DNA from: Cinnamomum chago
Lineage: Eukaryota; Streptophyta; Magnoliopsida; Laurales; Lauraceae
Reading direction: 5' to 3'
Length of the DNA: 64,000 bases
NCBI GenBank assembly: GCA_038049695.1
Contig: CP142453.1
Location: forward strand, 1,381,501 to 1,445,500
Positions 34,501 to 45,738 of this stretch are shown here, piece by piece. A program made the position numbers and the translations under genes. Each line of letters starts with the position of its first letter. Position 1 is the first letter of the stretch. The notes under the pieces are model-generated. The model saw only the letters and a list, made by a program, of their open reading frames with translations, had not been told where the DNA came from and did no database searches.

Positions 34501-37500
34501 CAGCTACACCATTCTGCCATGGAGAACCAGGCGTTGTGTATTGGGCAACAATTCCAAGCTTTTGGAGGAGTTTTGCAAAAGGTCCAGGATGTTGTCCTGT
34601 TTCATCATACCTACCATAAAACTCACCACCTCTATCTGACCTTATGATTTTCACTTTTCTATCTAGTTGCCTTTCGACTTCAGTAATGAACACTTGTACA
34701 GCATTCACAGACTGAGATTTGTCATGCAACAAGTATAGGTAACAGTAACGTGAGTAATCATCAATAAAGGTAATGAAGTACTTTTCTCCCCCAAAGGTTG
34801 GAACATCAAAGGGTCCGCAAATGTCTGTATGAATTATTTCAAGAAGCTGGGTACTTCTTGTGGCTCATTTCTTTGTGTGTTTTGTTGTTTTGCCTTTAAT
34901 ACAATCCACACACACTGTAATATTAGTAAAATCTAGATCCGGAAGGACACCATCTTTTACTAATCGTTTTATTCTTTCACTGGATATGTGACCCAGTCTT
35001 TTATGCCACAAGAAATAAGAGTCATTTTTAGATGACTTTCGTTTTGTTTCCTTAGAATGCAGGGTAAGATGGGTTTCAGTAAATGGACTATTAAGATGAA
35101 ACTTGTATAGCCCGTCAATCAATATTCCAGAACCAATGCGACTAGAATCTTTAAATAAACTGAAATTACTATTTCCTACTTCAAACGAATAACCAACTTT
35201 ATCAAGTGCACTTACAGAAACCAAATTACGAGAAATAGACGGAACATAAAGAGTTTGACATAAATCTAACTGATAACCGCTATCTAAAACAAGACGAAAA
35301 GTGCCAATAGCTTCAACTGGAGCTTTGTCTTTGTTCCCCATAAAAAGAAAGTTCTCACTTGGGTTTATGGTTTGGATCGTAAGGAATCCCTACATTGAAT
35401 TGGAAACATGAACATTAGCACCAGTGTCAATCCACCAAGTATCAGAAGAAACATAAGTAAGATTTGATTCGAAATAACTTACGAAACCCATAGGGTTACC
35501 TTTCTTTTCGAACCATTCTTTACGTTTAGTGCAGTTTGCCTGAAAATGTCCAGGTTTCTTGCAAAATCTGCATATGTCTTCCTTCTTTTTCTTCTTGGGG
35601 TTCTGACTAGCCTCATTAGGTCTGGGTGGTGCCCTTTTCTGGCCTGAATTATTCTTTTCCCCAGCTTTATGTCCAGCTCCTTAAACGAGATGAGCTACTT
35701 TAATACCTTGTTGATTCAGCCTGGCCTCCTCTTGAACCAGTTTGTTAGCCAATTCATTCACTGTCCACTTGTCCGTAATAGTGTTGTAGTGAATTTGGAA
35801 AGGCCCCTACTGAGGAGGTAAACTATTTAGGATAAATTGGACGAGAAAAGCCTCATCCACTGATAATCCCAAATTCTTAAGTTTAGCAGCAAGGTTGGTC
35901 ATCTCAATGACATGCTCGTGCATTGAACGAGTGCCATCAAACTTCATGGTTGTAAGATCTGCCATTAGTGTCCCAGCAAGGGATTTGTCTGCAGTCTTAA
36001 ACCTATCTTCAATGGCCTTCATATAGTCCTTAGCATTCTCAGTTTTAGGAAGGGATGTTTTGATGTTGTTGGCAATAGTCATTCGCAAAAACATGGTGCT
36101 TAGGCTGTCAGACCTCTCCCAAGCATTGAAGAGTGCCTTTTCCTCAGGGGTACTTGTTTCAATGAGTGCAGCTGGCTTATCTTTAAGAAGAGTCATATCC
36201 AGTTCAAGTACCCCCAATGTGAACTCAACTTGTTCTTTCCATTATGAGAAGTTAGTTCCATTGAGCTTAGTGACAGAGGTAGCATGCGAATTCAGATTAG
36301 TGGGTATAATAACTGTAATAGAGAAACAACAATAAGGCTCCAATTAAAATTAAGACAACACATGCATAATATAAGAATATATACGATATAAAATTTAGGT
36401 GCTCCTGTGGGTAGTCACCATAATTTCTACACATTATACCATCTAAGGTCGTCATATTCAAGGTGGTGCTAATGAGTGATGTTACTCTTAATTATGAACA
36501 AACACTCCTTAATTATTGTTCAAACGTATGAATATAATCCGCCTGTGGGCGATTGAATGTTTCATGCGCTTGAACAATATGTAATGTAAATATCATGATG
36601 GTATTGTTAGTGGCCATCATCAAGGCTCAAAACTCTTATACATGATCTCTTTTTAGCTAATTAGTGATTGGAAAGCAATAATAAAGAGGAATATGGGGTG
36701 CAGATCTGTTGGCAAATGGTCCACCAATTGTATGGTTACAATCATCCAATGAGCCTCCATGGAATTTAATAGTCAGGCCCAAACACAACTAAATTACCCA
36801 GCAGGTACACAATAGAGTATGGACTATGAATTTGAATGTGGACTGATCAATTGTCAAGGGGGCCCAAAATCAGGACTTGATTGTACATAATATTCTCGAT
36901 CTGGGTCCTTCAGATAACCTGGTAAAGCGGGCCCATTCCGATTGTGTATGCATGGCTCTGAGCACATGTGACGTTTGCAATTTGTATTCTATCATACGTA
37001 GTAGAATATGTTTCAATAGTTGTGTACTAATGTCTATACGTGTTAGACTGTCTCTCCCAAAAGTTGTTGATAGCAATAAATTTCGTCTCCAATTCAATCT
37101 CCTGATGGAAAACGGAAAAGAAACCCTTGCTAGTTGACAAGTCAACTACTAAACCCGAACACGTTTCATCATCTGAAGGTGCGAGAAGATGATGGGTTTT
37201 GAAATTACCCACAACCTTTTTTTTTTTTTTCCAGAGACAGCAGTCTTTATTGGTTTGACATTAACTTAAAGTTTGGATGGTGATTTTTTTTTTCTCAACT
37301 TACGCAGGAATTTTATGCATCATAATAAAAAAATCAAAACTTTAAATAAATCACGATCAAACAGTCGTGGTCAAATTGAAATTGCGGAATGACATAAATT
37401 TAAACCATTCATGCAAGCTATAATAATTTGATCGATAATTGTTGCAAAAGTTACCCTAATTAATGGACAATCATGTGTTCTAAAACCATGCTCTGATACC

Positions 37501-37980
37501 ACATGTTATATCATTATTAACATGAACCCTAAGATCATGAACAACATGATAGTCACATGCAAGATTTAATCTTAAATAAGTTAAAGAATACCTCCAGACA
37601 TCCTGATGCAGAGAGCTTTCCGATCCTGCTGTCTGGCGCTGTTGTTGAGATCCGTCGAAGAAGAGGCTGGGTAAATGATTTCGATTTCCCTCTCCTTGCC
37701 TATAAACCTTAATGTGTTGATTTTGTGTGTAGCCTTTGTGATGGACCAAAGACTTTATTTATAGGTGGAGAGAGGACCAAATTTCCAATTAGGTTTACTT
37801 TAGATTTAATCTCAACCGTCCATCAAGGTAGAGAATATTAAGGAAACTATCTCATTAGGAAACCTTTTTGAGTAATTATAGCGTATGTATCCTATGAAAT
37901 CGGAATTCCTATTATGACCACACTTCTAGAAAGGAAAGGACTTGTGGTCCAAGTAATGGGCCTAAAATAATTTCCTTACA
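31502..37980 (-). mobile_element. Ty1/copia LTR retrotransposon inside EF-1alpha exon 2, both LTRs present
   Basis: Two LTRs, 31502-31978 and 37504-37980, read TG...CA. By eye they differ at about eight positions in 477, so the insertion is young. A 5-base target duplication, aggca, lies at 31497-31501 and 37981-37985. On the minus strand come the tRNA-iMet-type primer-binding site (just left of 37504), gag (about 35800-36220), a CCHC knuckle region (about 35540-35590), an integrase with HKRLGHIS, the copia reverse transcriptase with YVDDI, and RNase H (about 32370-32800). A polypurine stretch adjoins the LTR at 31979. The layout is complete, but the coding part has a small number of breaks, so it is a nearly whole, defective copy. 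Another LTR of the family lies at 63713-64000 in the opposite orientation. Confidence 0.94.
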
Positions 37981-38118
37981 AGGCATTCCGGTGAGATTAT
38001 CGAGAATGGGCCTGAATTCTTGAAGAATGGGGATGTTGGATTCGTGGAGATGATTCACACTACGCCTATGGTGGTTGAGGCCTTCTCCGATCACCCTTCC
38101 TTGGCCGCTTTGTGATCC
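37981..38118 (+). pseudogene. EF1A: EF-1alpha pseudogene, exon 2, right part
   Basis: Right after the copia target duplication the frame reads [37 protein letters not shown]. This matches the domain III stretch [38 protein letters not shown]. It ends in a stop at the position of LGRFAVRD. The join with 31501 is exact once the duplicated aggca is discounted. About 25 C-terminal residues are absent. Confidence 0.9.
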
Positions 38119-40385
38119 TAGAGAAGTCACAATTAGATTATAGAAATCAGAAAGTTCTGGTTGACAACAATACAGGCTAACATTTGCAAAAATGCTTCAG
38201 TACTTAATATATCCTTATAAGTGCATCGATGTGACATGGTTGAACTCTATCAGGTATAATTTATGTTGCCAACCTAAGTGGGCCATTGTTGGGATGAATG
38301 CATGTGGCTACAAACATATGTACTCAAATCCAGGGTGAGATCTATATATTAAAAAAATGATAGAAAGTTAAACAAAAACCGGACAAAAAAAAAGAGAAGA
38401 TATTTGACTAACCACATATCATTTCAAGCTCATGTGTATTATTATCATAATGAAATGCATGCATGTTTGGTGTATCATGATTTTAGTCCATTCGAATGTG
38501 TGCTGAATCTCATGATTAGTGAATATTAGGGGGGATTTCCTGTCTATACATGGTTTGGATGGGTTGCTAGGTGGGTCCCATCAAAAGTTCTCATGAAAAA
38601 GCATAATAAGAACTAGTTCTCACCCGAATATTTTCAGTATTATATATATATAAATATATATATATAAATATGAGAAGTTTTAAGTGCATTTATCCCTCAC
38701 CATAGTGTATAGAAAGAGATTTTCAATAAATCCAATAGAGGTCGGTCGTCTACTTATGTTGAGATCAATTTTAATATATCACTAGCATGAAATATCCATC
38801 CAAATATGCCTATATCAGCAACCCTAGGATAAATTAGGATTTTATATTGGTAAAAAGCTTAGTCAAATTAAAATTCAGCAGAAAAAAAGCTCCCAATTTC
38901 TTGTAATGCAATCACATGGCTGTAAATTATATAAATATGGCCCAAATTATCATTATTTATGTGAGATGGTAAAAAAGTCAAAATAAAATACAACCAACAA
39001 AAAAAACCTTCAATATATGTACTTACATAAATTTTTTCAAAAAAGGAATTAATTTAGCATGAGTCCATAGCACCTGCACCCTGGTTGATGGTAAGATGTT
39101 GCAGCCACAAAAAAGTCTCCAATTTATTTAAATGTAATCAAAATAACATATAAAAGTGGGACTCCGAATCTTGTTTCCAAAATGTGTTGTTTTATAGTAA
39201 AAGTTCCATACTAAAATCCCATATATCCATGATTGCTAGAGCATTACATGCAACAAAAACATGATTTTCTTGAATTGGCTCCCAGATACATCCAATTAGA
39301 TATTAGAATACCCAAAACCAATAATATAAACAACGTTCAAACAATTTGATGAATTAAATTAGATCTAAAAAAATTCAACAAAATAAAAAACATCGAGCAA
39401 GAAATTGAAAGACAGAGAAGTAGAAATGCAAATCTAATCCACGGTAATAATAACATAATCTGTTGATTAAAAGGATCGCGTGGGGGCCATAGCCGTTAAA
39501 AAATGCCCAGAATGAAAGATCCTCTCGTAACCATCAGTGTGCATGCCATTTTCCCAAAGTTCCATCTAGATCGACCAATCAATAACAAGGTGGGCCCCAC
39601 ACAGCAAGGAGATCATACACTCACATGCTGTTGGGGGAGAACTTTTCTGTAGTTAAAAGAGGACATTGGATTCAATATTCCATTCCATTCTTCGATTTTT
39701 AAGGAAAACTTTTGTTTGCCTTTCAAATTCCAACAATACCATCTTTCTTTTTCCCTGCATTCTAGTTTCATGCAGTGATTTATCTTCTTGTTTGTCTTCC
39801 CCCTCTCTGTATCTCTTAATCGTAGGTGAGGATGGAGAGAGATGGAAGACGGTGAACAGTTGTAGGTTCCTTGAAGTAGTTTGCATTTTTTAGGGAAAGA
39901 AGAGATGTTTCCATTACCTTAATTGTAGAGATGGGTTGTGGCTTGTTAGGCGTCATGTGAAACGGCAAGAGGCACTTTACATGTGAAACGTTATTAAGAG
40001 GCCCTAAATGATGGTGTGGCTTACGGATGATGACGTGGCACAATGAAATATGAGATCTGAGGGTTTTTTTTTTTATGATGTCTGAAGGGTTTTATGCTTA
40101 ACCCTCATCCGGTTTCAAGGAAGAAGAATTGTTTACCAAACAAATAAAGTCAACTAACAAGCACGTTGTAATTTCTCAAAGAATTTCAAACACACCTTTT
40201 TATTTTTATTTTTATTTTTCCTATACCACCCAATCTCGTAATGATTCCATGCCTGAATTTAAAAAGAATGAATAAATAATTTCATAAACTCATCATAGTT
40301 ACCGATTCTCATCATAAAAGCTCAAGATTGCATAAGTATAAATCTTAAAAAAAGAATAAATAAAATGTTGGAAGAAATATTTAAA
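38119..40385. other. AT-rich spacer
   Basis: No gene is recognised. A (TA)n-type run lies at about 38641-38668. Short ORFs near 39660-39890 overlap on both strands, are low in complexity and match no family known to me. Confidence 0.4.
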
Positions 40386-40740
40386 TAATTTCTACATAGG
40401 GTCGTAAACGGGTCGGTTTCGGTCCGGGTCCATAGTGGATCCAGACCCGGAACCATTTCGGAGCCGGTTTGTTGGCTCCGGAACTGAAACCAAAACCATA
40501 TATGAGATGGGTCTAGATCCGGGTCTGGGTTTAGGTAGAGAATGATATTAAAAAAAACTTGGTTTTTAGGAGAGATTTTCGAAAATTGAGGTAATATGTC
40601 GGTTTCGGGTCCATGGGTCCGAACTAAGGTGGAACCGGATCTATTTACTTATCGGGGCCTAAATAAGGACCCATATCTGATTTTTAGCGGGTCGGAACTT
40701 CCGGGTAATCGGAGAATCGGGAACCTATTTGTATCCTTAG
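40386..40740 (-). repeat. Dispersed GGGTCCGGAACC-rich repeat, copy A
   Basis: The sequence is rich in 'gggtccg', 'ggaaccg' and 'cggttt' words. Its right end ('aacttccgggtaatcggaga') is the exact reverse of the left end of 62355-62975 ('tctccgattacccggaagtt'). The ends form an imperfect inverted repeat (gggtcgtaaacgggtcgg against ggatacaaataggttcc), as in hAT-type MITEs with a TGTAAACGGGTCGG-like terminus. No clear target duplication was found. Confidence 0.6.
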
Positions 40741-41899
40741 TTCGAGAGCGCTTTTGAGAGAGGTTTTTTTTTTTTTTCTTATCTTTCAGCTAGATGTCAC
40801 ATGTAAAGCGTTTTTCTCAAGAAAAGCATCTCTCTAGAACTGTTCAAAACTATCCAGAACCAAAACGTCTCATCCAGATGAAATGTGTGGAACTCAACCT
40901 TCCACCTCTTGGAAATCGAAGCCGTTCAGAATAAGAAGCCTTCACGTGTAGGATATATCTTTAAATTTTATTCCAATATAAGTTGGCCCAACAGTAAGAT
41001 TGTTTTTTTCATTTAATAAATTTTTTTCCATTTAATAAAAAAAAATCATTTATACAATCTTATGCATATTTATTATCATGTTTAAAAGAGTGGAACCACA
41101 CCTTAAGGCCCACCTATCGAAAATTCTAACAGCTCAAATTAAGCACCCTCTCATTGTATGGTATATCCTTGAAATTTAACTCCAATAGTATTTAGTCCTA
41201 GAATAACAATTGTATTGGAGAAATAAAAAAAAAATGTGAGTTACACAATATTATGCATATCCATTGCTCCTATTCTTTTTAAGCACCACTTTTCTTCTTA
41301 TAAAGGATTAATTTAATAGTTAATCTAACTCAGTCTGAAGTCAAGTGGGATGCCCCCATATAAATGCATCTAAGTGTATTTTGAGCGGTTCAAATTTAAA
41401 GATAAGATCCACCGTGAAGTTTCCCTCTTTTTAACTCAACTATTATAATTTCAACCGAATAGACAAAGGAAAAACCAGCACAGTGATGCTTTTTTGGCAG
41501 ACATATCCAATGGCAAGGTATGTGTTTTACAGTAATTTTTTTGGCATCTTTAGAATCTAATAAGTTCTTGAATAAATTGGTCTCGCATGGGTCCAAACCC
41601 TATGTGCTTGATCATATGCTCCCATAAACGCCAATGTCTGTTGAAATATGTGGTCTTCATCGTGATCTGCATCACACTCTTCTTAGTGTAAGCACCATGT
41701 CCACCTCCTATAAAGCCCACCTAGATGCAAGAGAATCTTCTATGGTTAGTGGGTGAGGAGACTGGAAATATCATCTATAGAGCACCCTCTCTCTCAAATT
41801 ACAATCTGACCAGCACTGAACACTCTCATATCCTTGCCCTTTCCCAAACTCATGAAAAACATTAGCTCATTATCCTCATGGCAAATACAAAACATGGAA
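40741..41899. other. AT-rich spacer
   Basis: No gene is recognised. The stretch at 41830-41990 is open in two frames for 60-88 codons, without a family match. Confidence 0.35.
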
Positions 41900-42937
41900 A
41901 ATTCAAAATTTACTACGTTTTCTTTGGATGCATTGTGCCTTGGACAAGTACTGAAGAAAATCGAATGCAGGCACTTAAAATGGGTTCCGACTCCGGTAAT
42001 GGTTTTGTCAATTCAGCGGTGCCTAACACAAAGAATCCTAAACAGATATCAGTGGGGGGCTAGGCTTTTTTGCGTGAATAAGATTTCATTAGAACAATAG
42101 ATAAACTACTTGCTTCAGATCATATCAAACTTACGGACAAAACTTCAAACTTGAATAGCAGTTCTTTTCAAGCCTTACAATCAAAGCCACCTAGTCTCAA
42201 CACTTCATACAAACCTAAGTACAGTATCATTTCTGAAGCATCCTACAAACCTACTCAGTCAACGAAAGAGATTAGAGTTCGCGATACCCGAATGAATCAT
42301 CTTCGTTCATAGATATAAAGGAGGGTATCTCGTTACCCTATACCGTTCATGATTGAGTTAGGTTGAATCCCGATACAACCGGAATAACTGTGAGAAAATG
42401 TCCGCTTAAAACATTCTCACACATAGTCAAATGAGTCAGCAAAAGAGGTAGCCAAGGTCCTACCTAAGTCCATCCAAACTAGATAAAAAAAGGCCCTTCC
42501 TAGAAGGTACCTGTAGTAGTTGGCCCGCCCAAGACCCAGTCGACATCCTTCCAGTGTACTTAGTTGACCCGACGCGGTCAACATGAAATTGTAAACAAAT
42601 GGAGTGCACAGTGTTATTCATCAGGCTTCAGAGAGCCTGACTGTGTGTGGCCGGTCGACTGCATAGACTGCAGTTATAGAACCTCAGTTCTGTAACTGAA
42701 GTGAGATGGGTGGACATCGTTCCCACAATCCCTGAACCTATAATCAGTCAATATGGAGGGCAAAACCCATCCATTCTAATCATGCAAGTCCAATCAATCT
42801 ATCCATCCAATTAAGAATCCCATTTCATTAAGCATATAGACCTAATTATCATGTTTTTCAAAATCGAAGACATCAATGAGCATGTGGTCATCTAAATCAT
42901 CATCAATCATCAAATCAAAGGAGAGACAAACAAATCC

Positions 42938-42941
<4 letters not shown>

Positions 42942-42967
<26 letters not shown>
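42942..42967. repeat. TA microsatellite
   Basis: A (TA)n run of about 25 bases lies inside the long LTR-like fossil. Confidence 0.9.
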
Positions 42968-42974
<7 letters not shown>

Positions 42975-43439
42975 TATACTTACCTTTGGTTGAAAATGCC
43001 CAAATCCACAAATCCTAACTCTATGCCCAACAAACCAAACCTAATGAAGTATTAGCAAAATAAAACTAAATTAAAATATAAAACTAAGAGAATGAAAAGT
43101 TCTAAGCTATCTTATCACACTACTGTACCCAAAACACATAAACCAAACCTAGGGGGAATAAGAGCTTACAAAATAGATGGGAATGGAGTGGTGGCTTGAA
43201 ATTAAGGATGAGATGCTCGCGGGTCCACGTGAAGATGATGGGGCAGCCTCTTAGATCCATTTCTAGCAAGGTGGGAGACAGAGATTGAAAGAAAGAGAAT
43301 GAGACAGATGAGGATTGAAATTGAGATGGGAAGTTGTGGGGCCCACTTGATTGGTGGTGACGGAGGGTCTTGGTGGTCCATTGACAAAGAGGACAATGAA
43401 GACAAAAGAAAGATTGGATGAGAGAAAGAAAGGAAAAGA

Positions 43440-44018
43440 GAAAGCGAGAGAGAGAGAGAGAGAGAGAGAGAAATGGGTGGAATGGGAGTTAACTCACGTC
43501 GGCAGTGAGTGGAGTGAGAAAGAGAAACAAAGAAAGAGAAAGAATTGGTGAGATGGGTAAGGGTCTACATCACATTGGCAGGGATGAGTGAGTGAGGGAG
43601 AGAGGAGAAAGAAAGAGAGAAACAAAGAAGGGAAAAAAAGGGAAAACATGAAGAGAGAGATAGGAAAATAGAGAGAGAAATGGAGAGGTGGGTTTGGTGG
43701 TCGCCGGCAGTGGCGCAGGTGGTCGCAAACGGCGACGGTGGTGGCTCGGCGGTGACGGAAACAGGTCGGAGATGGTGGGGTAGCAAGGAGCTGGGAAAAT
43801 AGAGAGAGATGAGTGAGAGAAATGAGAGATGGGAGATGAGATGAGAGACTGGAGAATGGAGAGGAGCTCGGTGGTGGTGGTGGTGGTGATGGTGGGGCAG
43901 CGTCTTCCAGAGGCGGTGAGCCAGTAAGGAGAGTGAGGAGAGGGAGTGGAGAACGAGAGAGGAAAGAGGAAGGTGGGGGATGCTGTGTTGTGGAGTGAAT
44001 GAAAGGGGGTGTTTTCCT
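43440..44018. repeat. Purine-rich low-complexity stretch with a GA microsatellite
   Basis: A (GA)n run lies at about 43447-43471, and GA- and GGT-rich words fill the rest. Open frames of about 158 codons on the minus strand are Ser/His/Leu-rich and overlap in two frames, a sign of composition and not of a gene. In the fossil element this is the position matching its TC-rich leader near 54250-54360. Confidence 0.5.
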
Positions 44019-45041
44019 GGGGAAGTTCTAAACACATCCACATAGAATGCTTAGCACACCCACTTTTCCAAAAATACCCTCCTCTTCACTCCTCTCCCTC
44101 TCACCCACCGCCGGAGACAACGAACGAATGCTGGAGGAGCTAAGTCCCCATCCACCTTTCGCTGGATCCATCTGCAAGCCTAGTCGCCCTGCTGTGCGTA
44201 GCAGATTGCCAACACTAGGCTGGCCCAGTCGCCCTGCTTCGCCACCGTGAATGGATACCTCCCCATGTAGCACTTGAGAATCGATACCCCGGGGCTCCAG
44301 ATGTCTCCTGTGCAGCCGTCGTAGGTGCCGTTGCTCAAATCGGTGTTGATCCGCTCCGGGCTTAAATAAGCGATCGTCGATCATCCCGACCGAAGAGTTG
44401 CACGGATCCATGGTCTGAGCAAGGATCTGGCTGACACCGAAGTCGGTGATCTTGACCTCGTTCCGGTCGTTGATTAGTAGATTCGATGGCTTGATGTCGC
44501 GATAAACGATCTTTCGGCTGTGGAGGTATGCGATGCCATGGAGGATTTGTCGCGCCACGTCAGCCAGGAACGACTCCAGCATCAGGCTGCGGGCGTCGCG
44601 CTCCATGTATTCCAGCAGGATCTGGATCTCTCTGGCATGATCGAACATGCTGTGGCACTGGACGACGTAGGGGTTGTTGGCCTTGTGTAGGATCTCGATT
44701 TCCCGGCAGATGTGGCGCCGGACGGGATCCTCGTGGTTGCCGCAGATCACCTTGAGGGCAAAGATCCTTCCCTCTGCCCCCCTCTCCCCGCCCTCCGCCC
44801 TCTCCATCTCCCTCTCCCCCTCCTGTCTCTCTCCCTTTCCATCCCTTTCTCTGTCGCTCCCTACCCTACAGGAAGCACTGAGGGGATGGCGGGTGGAAGT
44901 TGCCGGAGGTCGCCGGAGCAGGGAGAGGGGGAGAGAAGGAAGGAGAGGGAGAGGGGTATTTTCGTCATGTGATTTTTTTTTTTTTTAAAGGTAGGTGTGC
45001 TCAGCATTCTATGTGGGTGAGTTTAGAATTCCCATTTTCCT
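44012..45041. mobile_element. MULE-like transposon carrying a kinase fragment (Pack-MULE candidate)
   Basis: Long inverted termini bound about 1 kb. The left end (about 44026-44063) contains ccacatagaatgcttagcac; the right end (about 44991-45029) is its reverse with few changes (gtgctcagcattctatgtgg). Similarity runs from 'ttctaaac' through about 38 bases and resumes at 'aaaataccct'. The flanking 7-mers ttttcct (44012-44018 and 45035-45041) suggest a 9-base target duplication with two mismatches, as for Mutator-like elements. There is no transposase. The cargo is a MAP kinase kinase fragment on the minus strand. The exact borders are uncertain by a few bases. Confidence 0.7.
44147..44764 (-). 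pseudogene. Captured MAP kinase kinase 4/5-like fragment
   Basis: The minus strand reads [24 protein letters not shown], split here as [12 protein letters not shown] and [12 protein letters not shown], the VAIK-lysine region of plant MKK4/MKK5. [12 protein letters not shown] follows, then [18 protein letters not shown]. In MKKs the latter holds the activation-loop sites phosphorylated by MAPKKKs. The catalytic-loop HRD histidine is replaced by Tyr. After SVG the frame shifts; matching residues (SPERINTDL, then [10 protein letters not shown]) continue in another frame and then break again. The glycine loop and the N-terminal MAPK-docking region are absent. No intron is visible, as expected, since MKK4/5 genes are intronless. 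It is a dead fragment inside the MULE-like element. Confidence 0.85.
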
Positions 45042-45515
45042 CACCTATTAAAGGGGATGGGAAAAGGGGAAGGAAAGTGAAATGGGGTGGGGGGTTTTTG
45101 CATGTGGGTTAAGGGGTGGGGTATGATGGGAATGAGGTGGGTTTCACATGGGATAAAAGTGGGGATGGGCAAAATTACCAAATGGCCTTTACGGCCTTGG
45201 GTTGGGTCAGGTCATGTTTTGGGTCGGATTCGAGGGACTTGCTCGGGATGCTACGGAAGGATAAAGTCTGGGGAATTAGGCAATCTACCCAATAGTTTCA
45301 AAATCTCGAAAAGAGGAAAATACTAGGAAGCCGTCGAAACTTTTCGGAAATAGCAACACACACCCCTACTGTATCTAAACAGACTCGGATCTTAATGCTA
45401 CTTCGCATGCACGATCCTAATGATAATCTAACCTATTTGACTTATAAACGAGCTTAATTATTTAAAAGAAAAATTAACTAAACTAATTACAACCTTAAAA
45501 TTTCGGGATGTTACA

Positions 45516-45626
45516 TGTGCGTACATGTGGGCTTGCCTGAATGGACAAGTAGGCGACCTGACCATCTATTTGGGTTTCACCGTGGACTGCTGGCCTCGAA
45601 CGAGCCCACCAATACCCGCTGCTTTT
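45516..45626 (+). pseudogene. BAHD acyltransferase fragment
   Basis: This sequence aligns with 49935-50047 of BAHD gene 3 (from 'tgtgcgtacatgtgggcttg' to 'ccaatacccgctgctt'), covering the residues before the YFGNC motif. About a dozen bases are lost after 'gcttgcctga', which changes the frame. The left edge coincides with the terminus of the long LTR-like fossil. The right edge joins directly to the duplicated flank. It is what remains of a fourth BAHD copy. Confidence 0.9.
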
Positions 45627-45738
45627 GATCGGTGTGTGATACAAGACTGTGAAGCCTAGTTTATGAAGTTCTCGGGCTAATAGGCACCCTCGGTTCTGGT
45701 TCATCAGGCTAAAGGTCAAAGTGGGCTCAACCCATTTG

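Larger units (their letters stand above)
41900..45515 (-). mobile_element. Long non-coding LTR-like element, inverted copy of 53834-57782
   Basis: Read on the minus strand it begins TGTAACATCCCG (complement of cgggatgttaca, ending at 45515), like the element at 53834. Parts near 42300-42370 and 41990-42260 match 56290-56440 and 56630-56830 in reverse; for example, 'tgaagtgttgag' precedes 'ctttg' in both. The middle is interrupted by the MULE-like element at 44019-45033. The left end is approximate. It carries no coding region that I recognise. It is an old, diverged fossil, probably a large Ty3/gypsy LTR. Confidence 0.6.

Noticed and set aside
41834-42100. Open frames of 61-88 codons with a possible organelle or retroelement origin
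   Set aside because: The sequences looked faintly familiar but no family could be named, and two frames overlap with similar length.
43565-44043. Two overlapping ~158-codon minus-strand frames rich in Ser, His and Leu
   Set aside because: Both come from the GA/GGT-rich low-complexity stretch and neither shows a domain.
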